A stretch of 64,000 bases of DNA from contig NZ_CP021874.1 in the NCBI RefSeq assembly GCF_002197645.1, positions 3,596,001-3,660,000 on the forward strand, in the 5' to 3' direction. Of the stretch, positions 47,233-56,588 are shown piece after piece. The notes under the pieces are model-generated. The model did not search any database. It had not been told where the DNA came from and saw only the letters and a program-made list of their open reading frames with translations. Position numbers and translations under genes: made by a program. This stretch comes from Enterococcus wangshanyuanii (GTDB taxonomy: Bacteria > Bacillota > Bacilli > Lactobacillales > Enterococcaceae). The stretch's first letter is position 1, and each line of letters begins with the position of its first letter.

Positions 47233-48987
47233 ATGGCTTATCAAGCTTTGTATCGTGTCTGGCGTTCACAGCGCTTTGATGATGTGGTAGGACAAAAAGC
47301 AATTACTCAAACATTAAAAAATGCCATTGTGCAAAAGAAAACCTCACATGCCTATTTATTTACCGGCCCCAGAGGAACAGGAAAAACTAGTGCGGCGAAA
47401 ATTTTTGCAAAAGCTATCAACTGTAAGCATAGTGTAGATGGTGAACCATGTAATGAATGTGAAACATGTATCGCAATCACTGAAGGCCGTTTGAATGATG
47501 TTATTGAAATCGATGCAGCCAGTAATAATGGGGTTGAAGAAATTCGTGATATTCGTGACAAGGCCAAATATGCGCCGACACAAGCAGAATATAAAGTCTA
47601 TATCATCGATGAAGTCCATATGCTGTCAACTGGAGCCTTTAATGCACTTTTAAAGACCTTGGAAGAACCACCGCAAAATGTTATTTTCATTTTAGCGACG
47701 ACAGAACCACATAAGATTCCGTTAACGATCATCTCTAGAACGCAACGTTTTGATTTTAAACGTATTGGAACACAAGATATTGTCGATCACATGGCGTACA
47801 TTTTAAAACAGATCAATGTTGCTTTTGAAGAACAAGCCTTGTACGTGATCGGTCGCGCAGCCGAAGGCGGGATGCGGGATGCATTGAGTATTTTAGATCA
47901 GACGATTTCTTTTAGTGACGAAAAGGTCACGCTGACAGATGCGATGCAGGTCACAGGTAGTTTGACGTATGAAATGATGGATCAGTACATTTCAAGCTGT
48001 ACGGCGGGTGATGTCGAAAAGGCGTTGGAAACGTTAGAAAGTATTCTGGGTTCAGGAAAAGAAGCCAGACGCTTTTTAGAAGATCTACTATTATATTGCC
48101 GTGATTTATTGATGTTCCAGCAAGCACCAAAGCTCTTGGCGGAAAAAGTCGGAAATCTGACGGATCAGTTTAAAGAGCTGGCGGGACAAACGAATGCTGA
48201 AAAAATTTACCAAATGATCCAAATTCTAAGTGAAACTCAAAACGATATTCGCTTTACAAATAATGCAAATATCTATTTAGAAGTCGCAACGGTCAAACTG
48301 GCAAAATCAGTTAAGCCTGCCATGATGACAAACGAAACTGCTCCACAGGCAGCAACAGAAGATATCAGCGCATTGCAACAACAAATCGAGCAGCTGCAAA
48401 AAGAACTGATTGATTTGAAAAAAAATGGCGTTGCGGCTAAAGAAGCTGAGCCTGTTAAAACAACTCGCGCGACAAGCAGTAAGAGTACCTTGAGAATTCC
48501 AACAGAAATGGTTTATAAAGTCTTGAATGAGGCAACAAAAGATCATTTGATGAATGTTAAAAATGTCTGGGACGATCTATTACAGATGATGTCGGTGACA
48601 CAACGCGCAATGCTGAAAGCTAGTGAACCAGTTGCCGCAGGACCTAAAGGCCTAGTAGTTGCTTTTGAGTATGAAATCGTCTGCGGACGTGCGATGGAAG
48701 ATGAAGAATTGCAATTAGCTCTTCATAATAATCTTAGCCGCTTAGCGAATTATGCACCGGAGATGGTTTGCATCACGAAAGAAAGCTGGCCAAAACTACG
48801 ACAATCATTCATTAGTCAAAACAAAGATCTAGGTAATGAACAGGCAACAAATGAACAAGATGCGGCAAGTGAAAGCACTCATTTACTAACAGATGAAGAA
48901 GAATTACCACAAGAAGTGAACAATCAAGTAGTAGACGAAGCGATTGCCATTTTCGGCTCAGAGCTCGTTGAAGTAATAAATGATTAA
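47233..48987 (+). CDS. dnaX: DNA polymerase III subunits gamma and tau
   Basis: A 584-residue clamp-loader ATPase. Walker A is FTGPRGTGKTSAAKIFAKAI, the zinc site is CNECETC, Walker B is VYIIDEVHMLS, the sensor region LATTEPHKIPLTIISRTQRF. A helical tau-type C-terminus follows a Gln/Lys-rich linker. I see no A-run slippage site of the E. coli kind. SD gagggaggg is strong. It heads the conserved dnaX-ebfC-recR block. The 47022-47232 gap holds its promoter; I looked for the SRP RNA that often lies here in Firmicutes and did not see it. Confidence 0.97.
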   Translation: MAYQALYRVWRSQRFDDVVGQKAITQTLKNAIVQKKTSHAYLFTGPRGTGKTSAAKIFAKAINCKHSVDGEPCNECETCIAITEGRLNDVIEIDAASNNGVEEIRDIRDKAKYAPTQAEYKVYIIDEVHMLSTGAFNALLKTLEEPPQNVIFILATTEPHKIPLTIISRTQRFDFKRIGTQDIVDHMAYILKQINVAFEEQALYVIGRAAEGGMRDALSILDQTISFSDEKVTLTDAMQVTGSLTYEMMDQYISSCTAGDVEKALETLESILGSGKEARRFLEDLLLYCRDLLMFQQAPKLLAEKVGNLTDQFKELAGQTNAEKIYQMIQILSETQNDIRFTNNANIYLEVATVKLAKSVKPAMMTNETAPQAATEDISALQQQIEQLQKELIDLKKNGVAAKEAEPVKTTRATSSKSTLRIPTEMVYKVLNEATKDHLMNVKNVWDDLLQMMSVTQRAMLKASEPVAAGPKGLVVAFEYEIVCGRAMEDEELQLALHNNLSRLANYAPEMVCITKESWPKLRQSFISQNKDLGNEQATNEQDAASESTHLLTDEEELPQEVNNQVVDEAIAIFGSELVEVIND

Positions 48988-49002
48988 GAGGAGACGATAA
49001 AT

Positions 49003-49317
49003 ATGATGCGAGGCATGGGCAATATGCAAGGAATGATGAAACAAGTCCAAAAAATGCAAAAGGACATGGAAAAAGCACAGTCTGAACTAAACGAAAAAGA
49101 ATTTACTGGTGCATCAACCAATGAATTAGTCACAGCAACGTTCACTGGTGACCGCAAAATGAAAGACATTTCTATTAAAGAAGACGTTGTAGATCCAGAA
49201 GATATCGATATGCTTCAAGATCTTGTGATCATGGCAGTCAATGATGCTTTAGCTAAAGTTGACAAGGAATCAGAAGCAACAATGGGTAAATACACTAAAG
49301 GGTTACCAGGATTTTAA
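49003..49317 (+). CDS. ebfC: YbaB/EbfC family nucleoid-associated protein
   Basis: A 104-residue DNA-binding protein of the YbaB/EbfC family. The Met-rich start ([20 protein letters not shown]) is followed by a coiled helix and the strand [17 protein letters not shown], typical of the family. Homodimers bind DNA as tweezers. It lies 15 bp behind dnaX, as in most bacteria. The next conserved gene, recR, is displaced by about 3 kb. Confidence 0.94.
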   Translation: MMRGMGNMQGMMKQVQKMQKDMEKAQSELNEKEFTGASTNELVTATFTGDRKMKDISIKEDVVDPEDIDMLQDLVIMAVNDALAKVDKESEATMGKYTKGLPGF

Positions 49318-49325
49318 ACGAAATA

Positions 49326-49371
49326 AAAGCGTAGAGCCAACCGCATAGCTGCATGGTTCTGCGTTTTTTTG
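49326..49371 (+). terminator. Terminator after ebfC
   Basis: Arms aaagcgtagagcc and ggttctgcgttttttt pair with several G-U pairs, and inner gcat/atgc steps extend the stem. It separates dnaX-ebfC from the inserted genes. Confidence 0.7.
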
Positions 49372-49413
49372 TCTAGATAATGTTTATTTTATGTATAAAA
49401 GGAGTGTTTGGAA

Positions 49414-50064
49414 ATGAAGATTGAATATGTGATTTTTGATTTTGATGGAACCTTAGGAGACTCAAAAGAATGCGGATTTAAAGCAACAGAAGAAGCATTT
49501 AAAAAAATGTCGCTAGCTATTCCTAAAAAAGAAACGATTGAATATTACATGGGCATCCCAATTGAAAAATCATTTAAAGAAATGTCGAACAGAGCACTTT
49601 CATCGGTTGAATTTGACGAATTGCTCGGTTTATTTCGAACGTATTATAAAGAATATGAAGAGCAATATCTCGTTATTTTTCCAGGGATCAAAGAGTTATT
49701 AGTAGGATTGAAGGCTCGTAAAATAGTAATGTTTGTATTATCAAGCAAAAAAACAGATGTACTGCAAAGAAATTTAGAATCCTTAGAGATTGATGCCTAT
49801 TTTGAAGAAGTGGTGGGTTCCGACAAAGTTTCTAATTACAAACCCGATCCAGAAGGCATTCATTATCTACTGAAAAAGCATCAGTTAGATCCAGCTAAAG
49901 TTTTGATGGTAGGAGACGCAATATTTGATCTTCAAATGGGGAGAGCGGCAAAAGTAGAAACTTGTGGGGTGACATGGGGCAGTCACGCGAAGGAAGAATT
50001 GGCGAAAGAACAGCCAAATGTATTGATCGATGAACCGAAAGAACTTCTGTCTTGGATAATCTAA
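49414..50064 (+). CDS. HAD-superfamily phosphatase
   Basis: A 216-residue HAD hydrolase, phosphoglycolate phosphatase/beta-phosphoglucomutase-like. Motif I is VIFDFDGTLGDS (Asp nucleophile and acid), motif II is VLSSKKT, motif III lies in YKPDPEG, and motif IV is MVGDAIFDLQMG. A helical cap occupies residues 20-90. Substrate unknown. ATG at 49414 is nine bases from SD aaaggag. It lies within the interruption between ebfC and recR. Confidence 0.88.
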   Translation: MKIEYVIFDFDGTLGDSKECGFKATEEAFKKMSLAIPKKETIEYYMGIPIEKSFKEMSNRALSSVEFDELLGLFRTYYKEYEEQYLVIFPGIKELLVGLKARKIVMFVLSSKKTDVLQRNLESLEIDAYFEEVVGSDKVSNYKPDPEGIHYLLKKHQLDPAKVLMVGDAIFDLQMGRAAKVETCGVTWGSHAKEELAKEQPNVLIDEPKELLSWII

Positions 50065-50480
50065 AATAGATCATGAAATATAACTGAATTCTTCCAGTAT
50101 GACAATTCACCTTCAATCTTGTCATTGATCAACTACCTTCAAATAATTTTAGAGAAAGAGATTTATCGTTTTTCAAAAAACAGTTGCCTCAATTTGAAAA
50201 GGAAATACGCTAGCTGATTTAAATGAAAAACAAAGAGATATTTTTTTCATAGCCAATAGCGTATTTACTTTAGGGATATTACTTCTGCTAATTATAAAAA
50301 TAAATGCAAAAAGAGAAATTTTGTTAATTCACATCGTAGTGATAATAAGATTTCTCTTTTTAATTAGAGTTTAATTACTTTGATCGATCCAACAGGATAA
50401 AATGTATTATTTAAAGTAAAGGATGGAAAAATTGCAGAAATGAACATACTACATAGTTGTTATTTTAAATAGAAGGAACG
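50065..50480 (+). other. Non-coding gap with possible gene remnants
   Basis: No intact gene. A frame near 50212-50330 would encode a hydrophobic segment (FFIANSVFTLGILLLLIIKI) and looks like a decayed membrane protein. A terminator-like hairpin (aaaaagagaaatttt / aagatttctcttttt) lies at about 50308-50361. A short coding-like stretch (KVKDGKIAEMN) occurs near 50416-50455. All are weak readings by eye and suggest decay of transferred DNA. Confidence 0.4.
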
Positions 50481-50774
50481 ATTACGAATGAGGAAAAGCA
50501 AGTAAGGCAAATAAAAGAAAGCTATGAACAACACTTTCATGAAGCACGTCATTTTTTAGATAATCTATGCTATCTATTTCATAAAAACGAGCAAGGTACA
50601 TTTTATCAATCGTTGATGGATGAATATTCTAAAAAAACAAAACAAATACTAGAACATTTAGAAATAGATGAAACAGAACTCCATGATCAAAAGAAGAGAG
50701 TAATAGGCCTACTAGAGGATATCGAATATGAAAAGAGAAAATTATTAGCAGAGGAGGACACGAATGAGTGTTGA
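50481..50774 (+). pseudogene. LXG-accessory helical protein (DUF3958-like), start codon doubtful
   Basis: The frame encodes about 97 helical, charged residues (EKQVRQIKESYEQHFHEARH, and further EYEKRKLLAEED) with the pattern I associate with the small DUF3958/Lap-type helpers encoded just before LXG toxins, which assist type VII export. No ATG, GTG or TTG is found at a sensible position; ATT at 50481 is only three bases from SD agaagga. An ATG lost by mutation is the simplest explanation. It overlaps the LXG start by 11 bases, as in intact cassettes. Confidence 0.5.
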
Positions 50775-51254
50775 TATGTATGTATCATCGTCTCAAAGTC
50801 AAGCTTCTAGTGTGTATTCAATGTGTAAGGCACAAACAGAAGGTTATCAAGAATTGCAAAAAGCGATCACTGACTTTGTGGTCACAAGTTCTTTCTTGAC
50901 GGGGAAAGCGTATGATTCGGCTAAAGCTTATTTTAATATGGTGTTATATCCGTTAACACAAGGTGGCATATTATTATCAGAAGCTGTTGAGTAAGCCGTT
51001 AAGAAATTTCCAGAAGAATATATTTCTCAAGTGGATAGTGGCGATTTGAAACAATCAGAATTGGAAGAAAATATTCGTAAAGCAGATCAATTATTGAGTC
51101 AGGCGGAAAATATTCGTAGAGAATTACATTTGTCCAAAACACCAGATGCAACCAAAGCATTTCAGTTATTGGGAATGCAGCGTTGATCGGCATGTATAGT
51201 GCAACAAAACAAAAACTAGAAGAACAGCTACAAAAATTGTTGGCATTTAAATGA
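50764..51254 (+). pseudogene. LXG-domain type VII secretion toxin, broken by a stop and a frameshift
   Basis: The first frame (50764-50994, 76 codons) is a typical LXG N-terminus: MSVDMYVSSSQSQASSVYSM, LTGKAYDSAKAYFNMVLYPL, SEAVE. It is halted by TAA at 50992-50994. The same frame continues with clear LXG sequence (AVKKFPEEYISQVDSGDLKQ, then SELEENIRKADQLL) to TGA at 51184-51186. A shift near 51150-51175 then moves homology to another frame (NAALIGMYSATKQKLEEQL) that ends at 51254. Only part of the usual roughly 200-residue LXG domain plus no middle region remains. The gene cannot make a functional toxin carrier. Confidence 0.8.
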
Positions 51255-51430
51255 ATAATGGTCCTTTATTAGATCAGTTACGTAAGATAGAACCTGGGGA
51301 ATGGAAAAAAATATATAAAAATGGATATGACAAGTCAGGAAAAAAAATCTCTGTTCATTATTTTGAAAGTAAGTCAGGAAAAGTATTTAATGTGAAAACT
51401 AAACCACAGTGGAGTTATAGAGGAAAATAA
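51251..51430 (+). pseudogene. Orphan C-terminal toxin fragment of the LXG cassette
   Basis: A 59-codon frame (GEWKKIYKNGYDKSGKKISV, then HYFESKSGKVFNVKTKPQWS) that overlaps the last LXG stop by four bases in a third frame. The pattern resembles the C-terminal toxin ends of Firmicutes polymorphic toxins, which often finish with a HYF..SGKVF.VK...WS motif. It has no SD of its own. It is probably the remnant of the toxic domain left after internal deletion. It is followed 15 bp later by the putative immunity gene. Confidence 0.55.
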
Positions 51431-51445
51431 AGGAGGTAAATAGAT

Positions 51446-51862
51446 ATGGAAGTCAGCAAAGATACATTAAATGTTCAAGTGAAATATACAAATGAAATAG
51501 AGAGGTTTGTGCTAATTAATATTATAGGAATTTGTGATGCGTTATTGAACGATCTGATTACTTTTGATGATGCTACCAGATATTTCTTTAATTATTACAC
51601 AAAAGGAGTACTTGAAGAGAAAAAACTATCTGAGCCTGTATTGGAAGTGGTGAAACTAACTTGTCAATTGGATGAAGTCGAATTAGCAATTCCAGTATTT
51701 TTTACAAAAGAAGATTTAAATAAAGAGATAGAAAAGGTAAAAATAAAGGCTGAAAAAGTTTTAGCTTTGAATAAACGTCCAGAAAAATTGACTTTGAGCG
51801 CTGTTTATCCGTGGATAGATGAAGGTGGTTCAAGAGATGAAATTGTGGACGCGATAGAATAG
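51446..51862 (+). CDS. Putative immunity protein of the decayed LXG cassette
   Basis: A 138-residue acidic cytoplasmic protein (first half IERFVLINIIGICDALLNDL, then ITFDDATRYFF; second half charged helices). I associate the N-terminal pattern weakly with the DUF3969 family. It is intact, has a perfect SD (aaaggaggt) and follows the toxin fragment directly, the position of immunity genes in LXG cassettes. It may still protect against related toxins of neighbours. The 51863-52290 stretch after it is AT-rich and holds only the recR promoter region. Confidence 0.6.
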   Translation: MEVSKDTLNVQVKYTNEIERFVLINIIGICDALLNDLITFDDATRYFFNYYTKGVLEEKKLSEPVLEVVKLTCQLDEVELAIPVFFTKEDLNKEIEKVKIKAEKVLALNKRPEKLTLSAVYPWIDEGGSRDEIVDAIE

Positions 51863-52290
51863 AGATAAGTAAAATTTATATTTAGGTATACTTTTATCAT
51901 TAGTAAAGTGTGATACTATATTTGAATTCATCATTATTTAAGATAAACAGAAAATATAGATCAAATTTCTCATTACAATAGTATTGACTAATCATACTTA
52001 GCAGAATATGTTAAAATGGAAATTATGAAAAAATAAAGGGAAGTCATTAGTAAAAAGTAATTGAGAAATTGTGGTAAAAAGATGGTACAATAAACGTTCT
52101 GAAAAATAATGTAGAAAAAAGCTACATAAAAGAATATAAATCAATAAGTGATTATTTAGATAGCTTCCTAAATATGAAAGTGATATTCTTGATTCTTATT
52201 AATTTTAAAATAAACGTTATTACCGTTTTTGTTACCACCTAACTTTGTAGATGCTATAAACACCTGACATGAAAGGAAGTATAAAGTAAT
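51863..52290 (+). other. AT-rich intergenic region before recR
   Basis: Very AT-rich, many stops in all frames, no gene seen. It ends with the recR SD gaaaggaag. Its base composition resembles the decayed LXG segment rather than the housekeeping genes. Confidence 0.5.
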
Positions 52291-52887
52291 ATGCATTATC
52301 CCGAACCCATTGCCAAACTAGTTGAAAGTTACATGAAATTACCCGGAATCGGTCAAAAAACGGCTGTCCGTTTAGCTTTTTATACACTCGATATGAAAGA
52401 AGAAGATGTCAATGCGTTTGCCAAGGCGTTGATCAGTGTGAAGCGTGATTTGCATTTTTGTAGTATTTGCGGAAATATCACAGAAGAAGATCCTTGTGAG
52501 ATTTGTCAGGATAAAACGCGTGACCGCAGTATTATTTTGGTAGTTGAAGAGCCCAAAGATGTCATGGCGATGGAAAAAATGCGTGAGTATCACGGATTGT
52601 ATCATGTTTTACATGGGGTTTTATCACCGATGGAAGGAACTGGACCAGAAGATATCAACATTGCGCCATTGATCCAGCGTTTACATGATGATGAAGTCAA
52701 AGAAGTCATTATTGCAACGAATGCGACGACAGAGGGAGAAGCTACAGCCATGTATCTTTCCCGTTTGATCAAGCCTGCTGGAATTACTGTCACTCGTTTG
52801 GCACATGGATTATCTGTGGGCAGTGATATTGAGTATGCAGATGAAGTGACCCTATTAAAAGCAGTCGAAGGAAGACGAGAATTGTAA
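52291..52887 (+). CDS. recR: Recombination mediator protein RecR
   Basis: A 198-residue RecR, which acts with RecO in loading RecA. An N-terminal helix-hairpin-helix ([18 protein letters not shown]) is followed by the four-Cys zinc finger ([16 protein letters not shown]), the Toprim domain ([34 protein letters not shown]) and the C-terminal Walker-like region ([20 protein letters not shown]). Complete and of standard length. Its separation from ebfC by about 3 kb is unusual and results from inserted genes. Confidence 0.97.
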   Translation: MHYPEPIAKLVESYMKLPGIGQKTAVRLAFYTLDMKEEDVNAFAKALISVKRDLHFCSICGNITEEDPCEICQDKTRDRSIILVVEEPKDVMAMEKMREYHGLYHVLHGVLSPMEGTGPEDINIAPLIQRLHDDEVKEVIIATNATTEGEATAMYLSRLIKPAGITVTRLAHGLSVGSDIEYADEVTLLKAVEGRREL

Positions 52888-52891
52888 AAAA

Positions 52892-53013
52892 GAAGAGAGG
52901 CTGAGACCAACGTATTTAGCGCCGAGAAATAAGAAGGAACTACTATTTTCTTGCCATTTATTCTGATTTAGAGAGCGAAACAAAATTGATTGTTAGTTTT
53001 GTTCCGCTCTCTT
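52892..53013 (+). repeat. Dispersed intergenic repeat with terminator hairpin (copy C)
   Basis: Starts agaggctgagaccaacgtat and contains tttagcgccgagaaataagaa. It ends with a hairpin, gagagcgaaacaaaatt / agttttgttccgctctc, followed by ttt, nearly the same as in copy A. It acts as the recR terminator. The rest of 53014-53336 has no gene; a second terminator lies at 53271. Confidence 0.65.
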
Positions 53014-53270
53014 TAACATGTGATAAACGGTGACCAAAAGGCAGGTTCTTTGGCAATTTTGCAATAACTGAGCAATACAAAAAGCATATGATTCGGTTAT
53101 TACTCCAATTGCTTGAACATAAGTGACTTCTATACCCAACCTCTTCTTTTAATTATTAGGGAACCTGGCTAAATCTCTACTTTTCAAAAATATTGTTTGA
53201 ATAAAATCAAGCAACAACAAACAAGATATTAGGCTAGTCCAAGTTATTATCATAATTTGAACAACAATAA

Positions 53271-53300
53271 AGCTGACACAAAAAAGCGTGTCAGTTTTTC
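53271..53300 (+). terminator. Hairpin terminator upstream of the cold-shock remnant
   Basis: gctgacac / gtgtcag with loop aaaaaagc and tail tttttctt. Its placement 40 bases before the broken cold-shock gene may mean it ended a lost gene. Confidence 0.7.
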
Positions 53301-53336
53301 TTAAATATGTGAGCACTAAAAACAATTGTTTTTGGT

Positions 53337-53534
53337 GTGAAACTAGCAGTTCGAAAATATGCAGACAAAGATTTTGGTTTTATCACAGGAGAAGATAGTC
53401 AAGATGTGTCTGCTTACTTTTCAGCTATTCAAGCAAGTGGATTTAAATCACTAGACGAAAGGCAAGCGGTAACTTTTGATACTGAAGAGAATCAACGTGG
53501 ACACAAGCTATTAACATCCATAAAGCATAATTAG
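53337..53534 (+). pseudogene. Decayed cold-shock protein (CspA family)
   Basis: The 65-codon frame clearly derives from a Csp: [20 protein letters not shown], then [20 protein letters not shown]. In functional proteins RNP1 reads KGFGFI and RNP2 VFVHF; here they read KDFGFI and VSAYF, and the N-terminal WFN strand is corrupted with a one-residue loss. No SD stands before the GTG, and the C-terminus is off-consensus. A hairpin caca/tgtg-type terminator follows at about 53543-53570. I regard it as a pseudogene. The remaining gap to 53895 holds no recognisable feature. Confidence 0.7.
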
Positions 53535-53895
53535 TTAGGTGTCACAAGTTATTGTGGCTTTTTTTACTGAGAGTAAAATAATAAATGGGATTTGGATAAT
53601 AGATAAAGATCATTAGTAAAGTTTAGATGAAAGAATTTGTGATTGTTGCGCACCATTTCAGGTTGAATTTCAATTTTTCGATTCAGTAAAGCGATTGAAA
53701 TCTGATACATAATTTTTTTAAATGACACATTTTATCGTGGGAAGGTGAATGCAAGCGAAAAAAATATATATAGCTCTTTTCTATTTTTTATGAGTATTCT
53801 CTTATAGATAATCGTATCATTTGTACCAAATAATTTTAGCCTTTATAGTAATAATTGTACAAATGATTTGAATATTTTATGAAAGGATGGAAATT

Positions 53896-54954
53896 ATGGA
53901 AAAGAACACAAGAAAAAGAGGACTTGTATCTTATTTGGCACCTGATGAAGGCGCGGGCGTAAATATTTCTTGGGGAGCAATCTTAGCTGGTTTAGTTTCA
54001 TTCTTTGCAATCTTTATTACATTAAGTTTGATTGGTTCAGCAATTGGTTTTGGTATAGTTAAGCCAACCTCTGATAATCCATTGGATGGTGTAGGTACTG
54101 GATTGACAATTTGGACAGTTGTAACGTTTATTTTAGCTTTATTTTGTAGTGGCTTTATTGCCGGAGTAGCAGCGCGAAGAATAGGATTACTCCATGGTTT
54201 TCTAACTTGGGCAACGAGTGTTTTAGTTTTAGTAGCTATTCTTTCGTATACAGCAATTGGAGCTTTTTCGGCAGTAGGATCTTTATTTGGAGATATCGTC
54301 TCAGCAACAGGAAGTGGTATACAGACAGTAGCGTCTGGAACTGCAGATACAATTAGTAAATCTTTCGATAAAGTTACAGAGAATGTTCAGTCAGTGAATA
54401 CAGATGAACTTCAATCTCAAGTAAAAAAAGTATTGTCCGACACTGATGTTCCTGAACTACAACCAAACTATTTACAAGATCAAATGAAAGAAGCAACTAA
54501 TGAAATTACAGATGCGGGCAAAGAATTAGTAAAAGATCCAGAAAATGCTGATAAAATCTTTAAAGATACTGGGAACTCTCTAAAAGAAAGAGCAAAAAAT
54601 ATAGGTGATTCTGTTGATCGTGAAGCGATTGCGAATGCTGTGTCAGCAAATACGGAACTTTCAAAAGAAGAAGCTGATCAAGCAACAGAGAACATTTATA
54701 ATGAATTGCAAAAAGCCTCTGACGAAGCGCAAAAACAAATTGAAACAGCCCAAACTAATCTTGAAAAAGCTAAAGATGATTTGGATGAAACGATCAAAGA
54801 AGCGAGAGAAAAAGCAGAAGATGCTTCAAATACGGTGGCAAAAGCTTCTGTTTGGAGTTTTATAGCTATGGTCCTTGGAATGGTTATTACTTCTTTTGCG
54901 GGTATGTGGGGCGCTAATTTAGTAAAAAATCCAGAGACAGAAAGTAAACTGTGA
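53896..54954 (+). CDS. Membrane protein with long coiled-coil extracytoplasmic or cytoplasmic domain
   Basis: I do not recognise a named family for this 352-residue protein. It has about four hydrophobic segments: ISWGAILAGLVSFFAIFITL, WTVVTFILALFCSGFIAGVA, LTWATSVLVLVAILSY and a last one near the C-terminus (WSFIAMVLGMVITSFAGMWG). Between the third and the last lies a charged helical region of about 180 residues (many Lys, Glu, Asp, Gln) likely to form a coiled coil. The layout recalls general-stress membrane proteins. ATG at 53896 has SD aaagga at 8 bases; the ATG at 53887 abuts the SD. Single gene with its own terminator. Confidence 0.7.
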   Translation: MEKNTRKRGLVSYLAPDEGAGVNISWGAILAGLVSFFAIFITLSLIGSAIGFGIVKPTSDNPLDGVGTGLTIWTVVTFILALFCSGFIAGVAARRIGLLHGFLTWATSVLVLVAILSYTAIGAFSAVGSLFGDIVSATGSGIQTVASGTADTISKSFDKVTENVQSVNTDELQSQVKKVLSDTDVPELQPNYLQDQMKEATNEITDAGKELVKDPENADKIFKDTGNSLKERAKNIGDSVDREAIANAVSANTELSKEEADQATENIYNELQKASDEAQKQIETAQTNLEKAKDDLDETIKEAREKAEDASNTVAKASVWSFIAMVLGMVITSFAGMWGANLVKNPETESKL

Positions 54955-54998
54955 TTAATAAAAATAGTTTAGGAAAAATATAACAGAAATCAAAACTG

Positions 54999-55046
54999 AA
55001 CCTCCAGATACTAATCCGCGTGATTTGAGTCTGGAGGTTTTTTATT
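54999..55046 (+). terminator. Terminator of the coiled-coil membrane protein gene
   Basis: Arms aacctccagat and gtctggaggtt form an 11-base stem with one mismatch, followed by ttttattaaaa. Confidence 0.85.
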
Positions 55047-55114
55047 AAAAGTTTGATTTTGACCTAATTTTAATGTGTAAATTATGTGTGCTCATTTTTC
55101 TTGAAATTAGACTA

Positions 55115-55789
55115 TCAAAATTCAACAATACTGATCGTAAAACCATCATATCCTTTAACCCCTACAGTTTCTATAGCTATTGAGCTCAATTTAGGATGAG
55201 CAGCAAGATCATCGACGAATGACCGTACACCCTGTACCCGTCCGTCTGTGCTATTTGCGACTAGAACAGCACCATCGCGTACGACATTATCACCGATAAT
55301 AATTGTTCCTGGTTTAGCTAATTTCAGTGCATATTCTAAGTAGACAGAGTTATTTTCTTTATCCGCATCGATGAAGATCAAATCGAACGGAGCTGTTTCA
55401 GACAGTACCATGTGCTTTAGGCTTTCTGCAGCTGCGCCAACTAGAATCGTTACTTGGTCAGAAACATTTGCCGCTGTTAAATTTTCTTTGGCAACAGCCG
55501 CGTGTTTACTGTCAAATTCAAGAGAGATGAGTTGACCATCGGAGTCAAGAGCTTTAGCAAACCATAAGCTACTATATCCTCCAAGTGTACCGATTTCTAA
55601 AATCCGTTTAGCACCTTTGATTTTTGCAAGAAGATAAAGAAATTTTCCTTGACTGGGAGAAACATCGTGCGGCGGTAATCCGTACTTTTCATTATTTTGT
55701 AGAAGTTTGTCAAAAAGTGGGTCATTTCCTACTAGTTTTTCACTAAAATAAGCATCTACTTCAGAAAATAAATGTTCCAATGGATTCAC
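55115..55789 (-). CDS. O-methyltransferase, class I SAM-dependent (CCoAMT-like)
   Basis: A 224-residue methyltransferase of the caffeoyl-CoA O-methyltransferase/Methyltransf_3 group. SAM motif I is RILEIGTLGGYSSLWFAKAL, the acidic loop is LISLEFDSKHAAVA, and the metal-binding region is FDLIFIDADKENNSVYLEYA followed by IIIGDNVVRDG. Substrate unknown. It stands alone on the minus strand between the membrane protein and the tmk block. SD aaaggagtg precedes the ATG. Confidence 0.9.
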   Translation of the reverse strand: MNPLEHLFSEVDAYFSEKLVGNDPLFDKLLQNNEKYGLPPHDVSPSQGKFLYLLAKIKGAKRILEIGTLGGYSSLWFAKALDSDGQLISLEFDSKHAAVAKENLTAANVSDQVTILVGAAAESLKHMVLSETAPFDLIFIDADKENNSVYLEYALKLAKPGTIIIGDNVVRDGAVLVANSTDGRVQGVRSFVDDLAAHPKLSSIAIETVGVKGYDGFTISIVEF

Positions 55790-55929
55790 TCCTTTTTCTT
55801 TATAGCATCAGTGTATCATGAAAGTAAATAAATGAAAGTCTATTCATCTCGGACAATTCAATTAGACTGATTGTGATAGATAAAGTATAATAGGTAGAAG
55901 GAATCAAAGTAAGTTAGGGGATTAGTAAA

Positions 55930-56574
55930 GTGCAAGGTATTTTTATAACGATCGAAGGACCAGATGGCGCTGGAAAAACAAGTGTCTTGAATGAACTATA
56001 TCCAAGATTGGATTTGGCAGCAGAAAAAAGTATCATCAAAACAAGAGAACCAGGCGGCATTCCTATTTCTGAGAAGATCCGCAAAATCATTTTAGATCCA
56101 AAGAATCAAGAGATGGATGAACGAACAGAAGCGTTGCTTTACGCTGCTGCTAGACGTCAACATCTGATGGAAAAAGTGTTGCCTGCCCTTGAAGCTGGCA
56201 AGATCGTTTTATGCGACAGGTTTGTAGACAGTTCATTAGCTTATCAAGGAGCTGGCCGCCGTATTGGCGTTGAAGCCATTGCCTCGATCAATGAGTTTGC
56301 GATCGAAGGAACAGTGCCTGATTTTACGATTTATTTGGATGTCGATTCTGATACGGGCTTGAACCGAATCAGGAATAACCGTCAACAGCAGATCGATCGA
56401 TTGGATTCTGAGGGATTGGAATTTCATCAACGGGTGCGTCACGAATACTTGAAGTTAGTTGAAGAAAATCCGCAGAGAATCACCAAGATCGATGCTAGAA
56501 TGAGCTTAGAAAATGTTGTTGAAGCAACATTCCAGGCAATTGTAACTCGTTACCCAGAATATTTTAGAATTTAG
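55930..56574 (+). CDS. tmk: Thymidylate kinase
   Basis: A 214-residue dTMP kinase. The P-loop is FITIEGPDGAGKTSVLNEL, the DRx motif is VLCDRFVDSSLAYQGAGR, and the lid region holds NRIRNNRQQQIDRLDSEG. The start is GTG at 55930 behind SD ttagggg. It begins a tight operon tmk-darA-holB-ricT-yabA, with 14 bases to darA. Confidence 0.97.
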   Translation: MQGIFITIEGPDGAGKTSVLNELYPRLDLAAEKSIIKTREPGGIPISEKIRKIILDPKNQEMDERTEALLYAAARRQHLMEKVLPALEAGKIVLCDRFVDSSLAYQGAGRRIGVEAIASINEFAIEGTVPDFTIYLDVDSDTGLNRIRNNRQQQIDRLDSEGLEFHQRVRHEYLKLVEENPQRITKIDARMSLENVVEATFQAIVTRYPEYFRI

Positions 56575-56588
56575 GAAGGTGTTTGACT

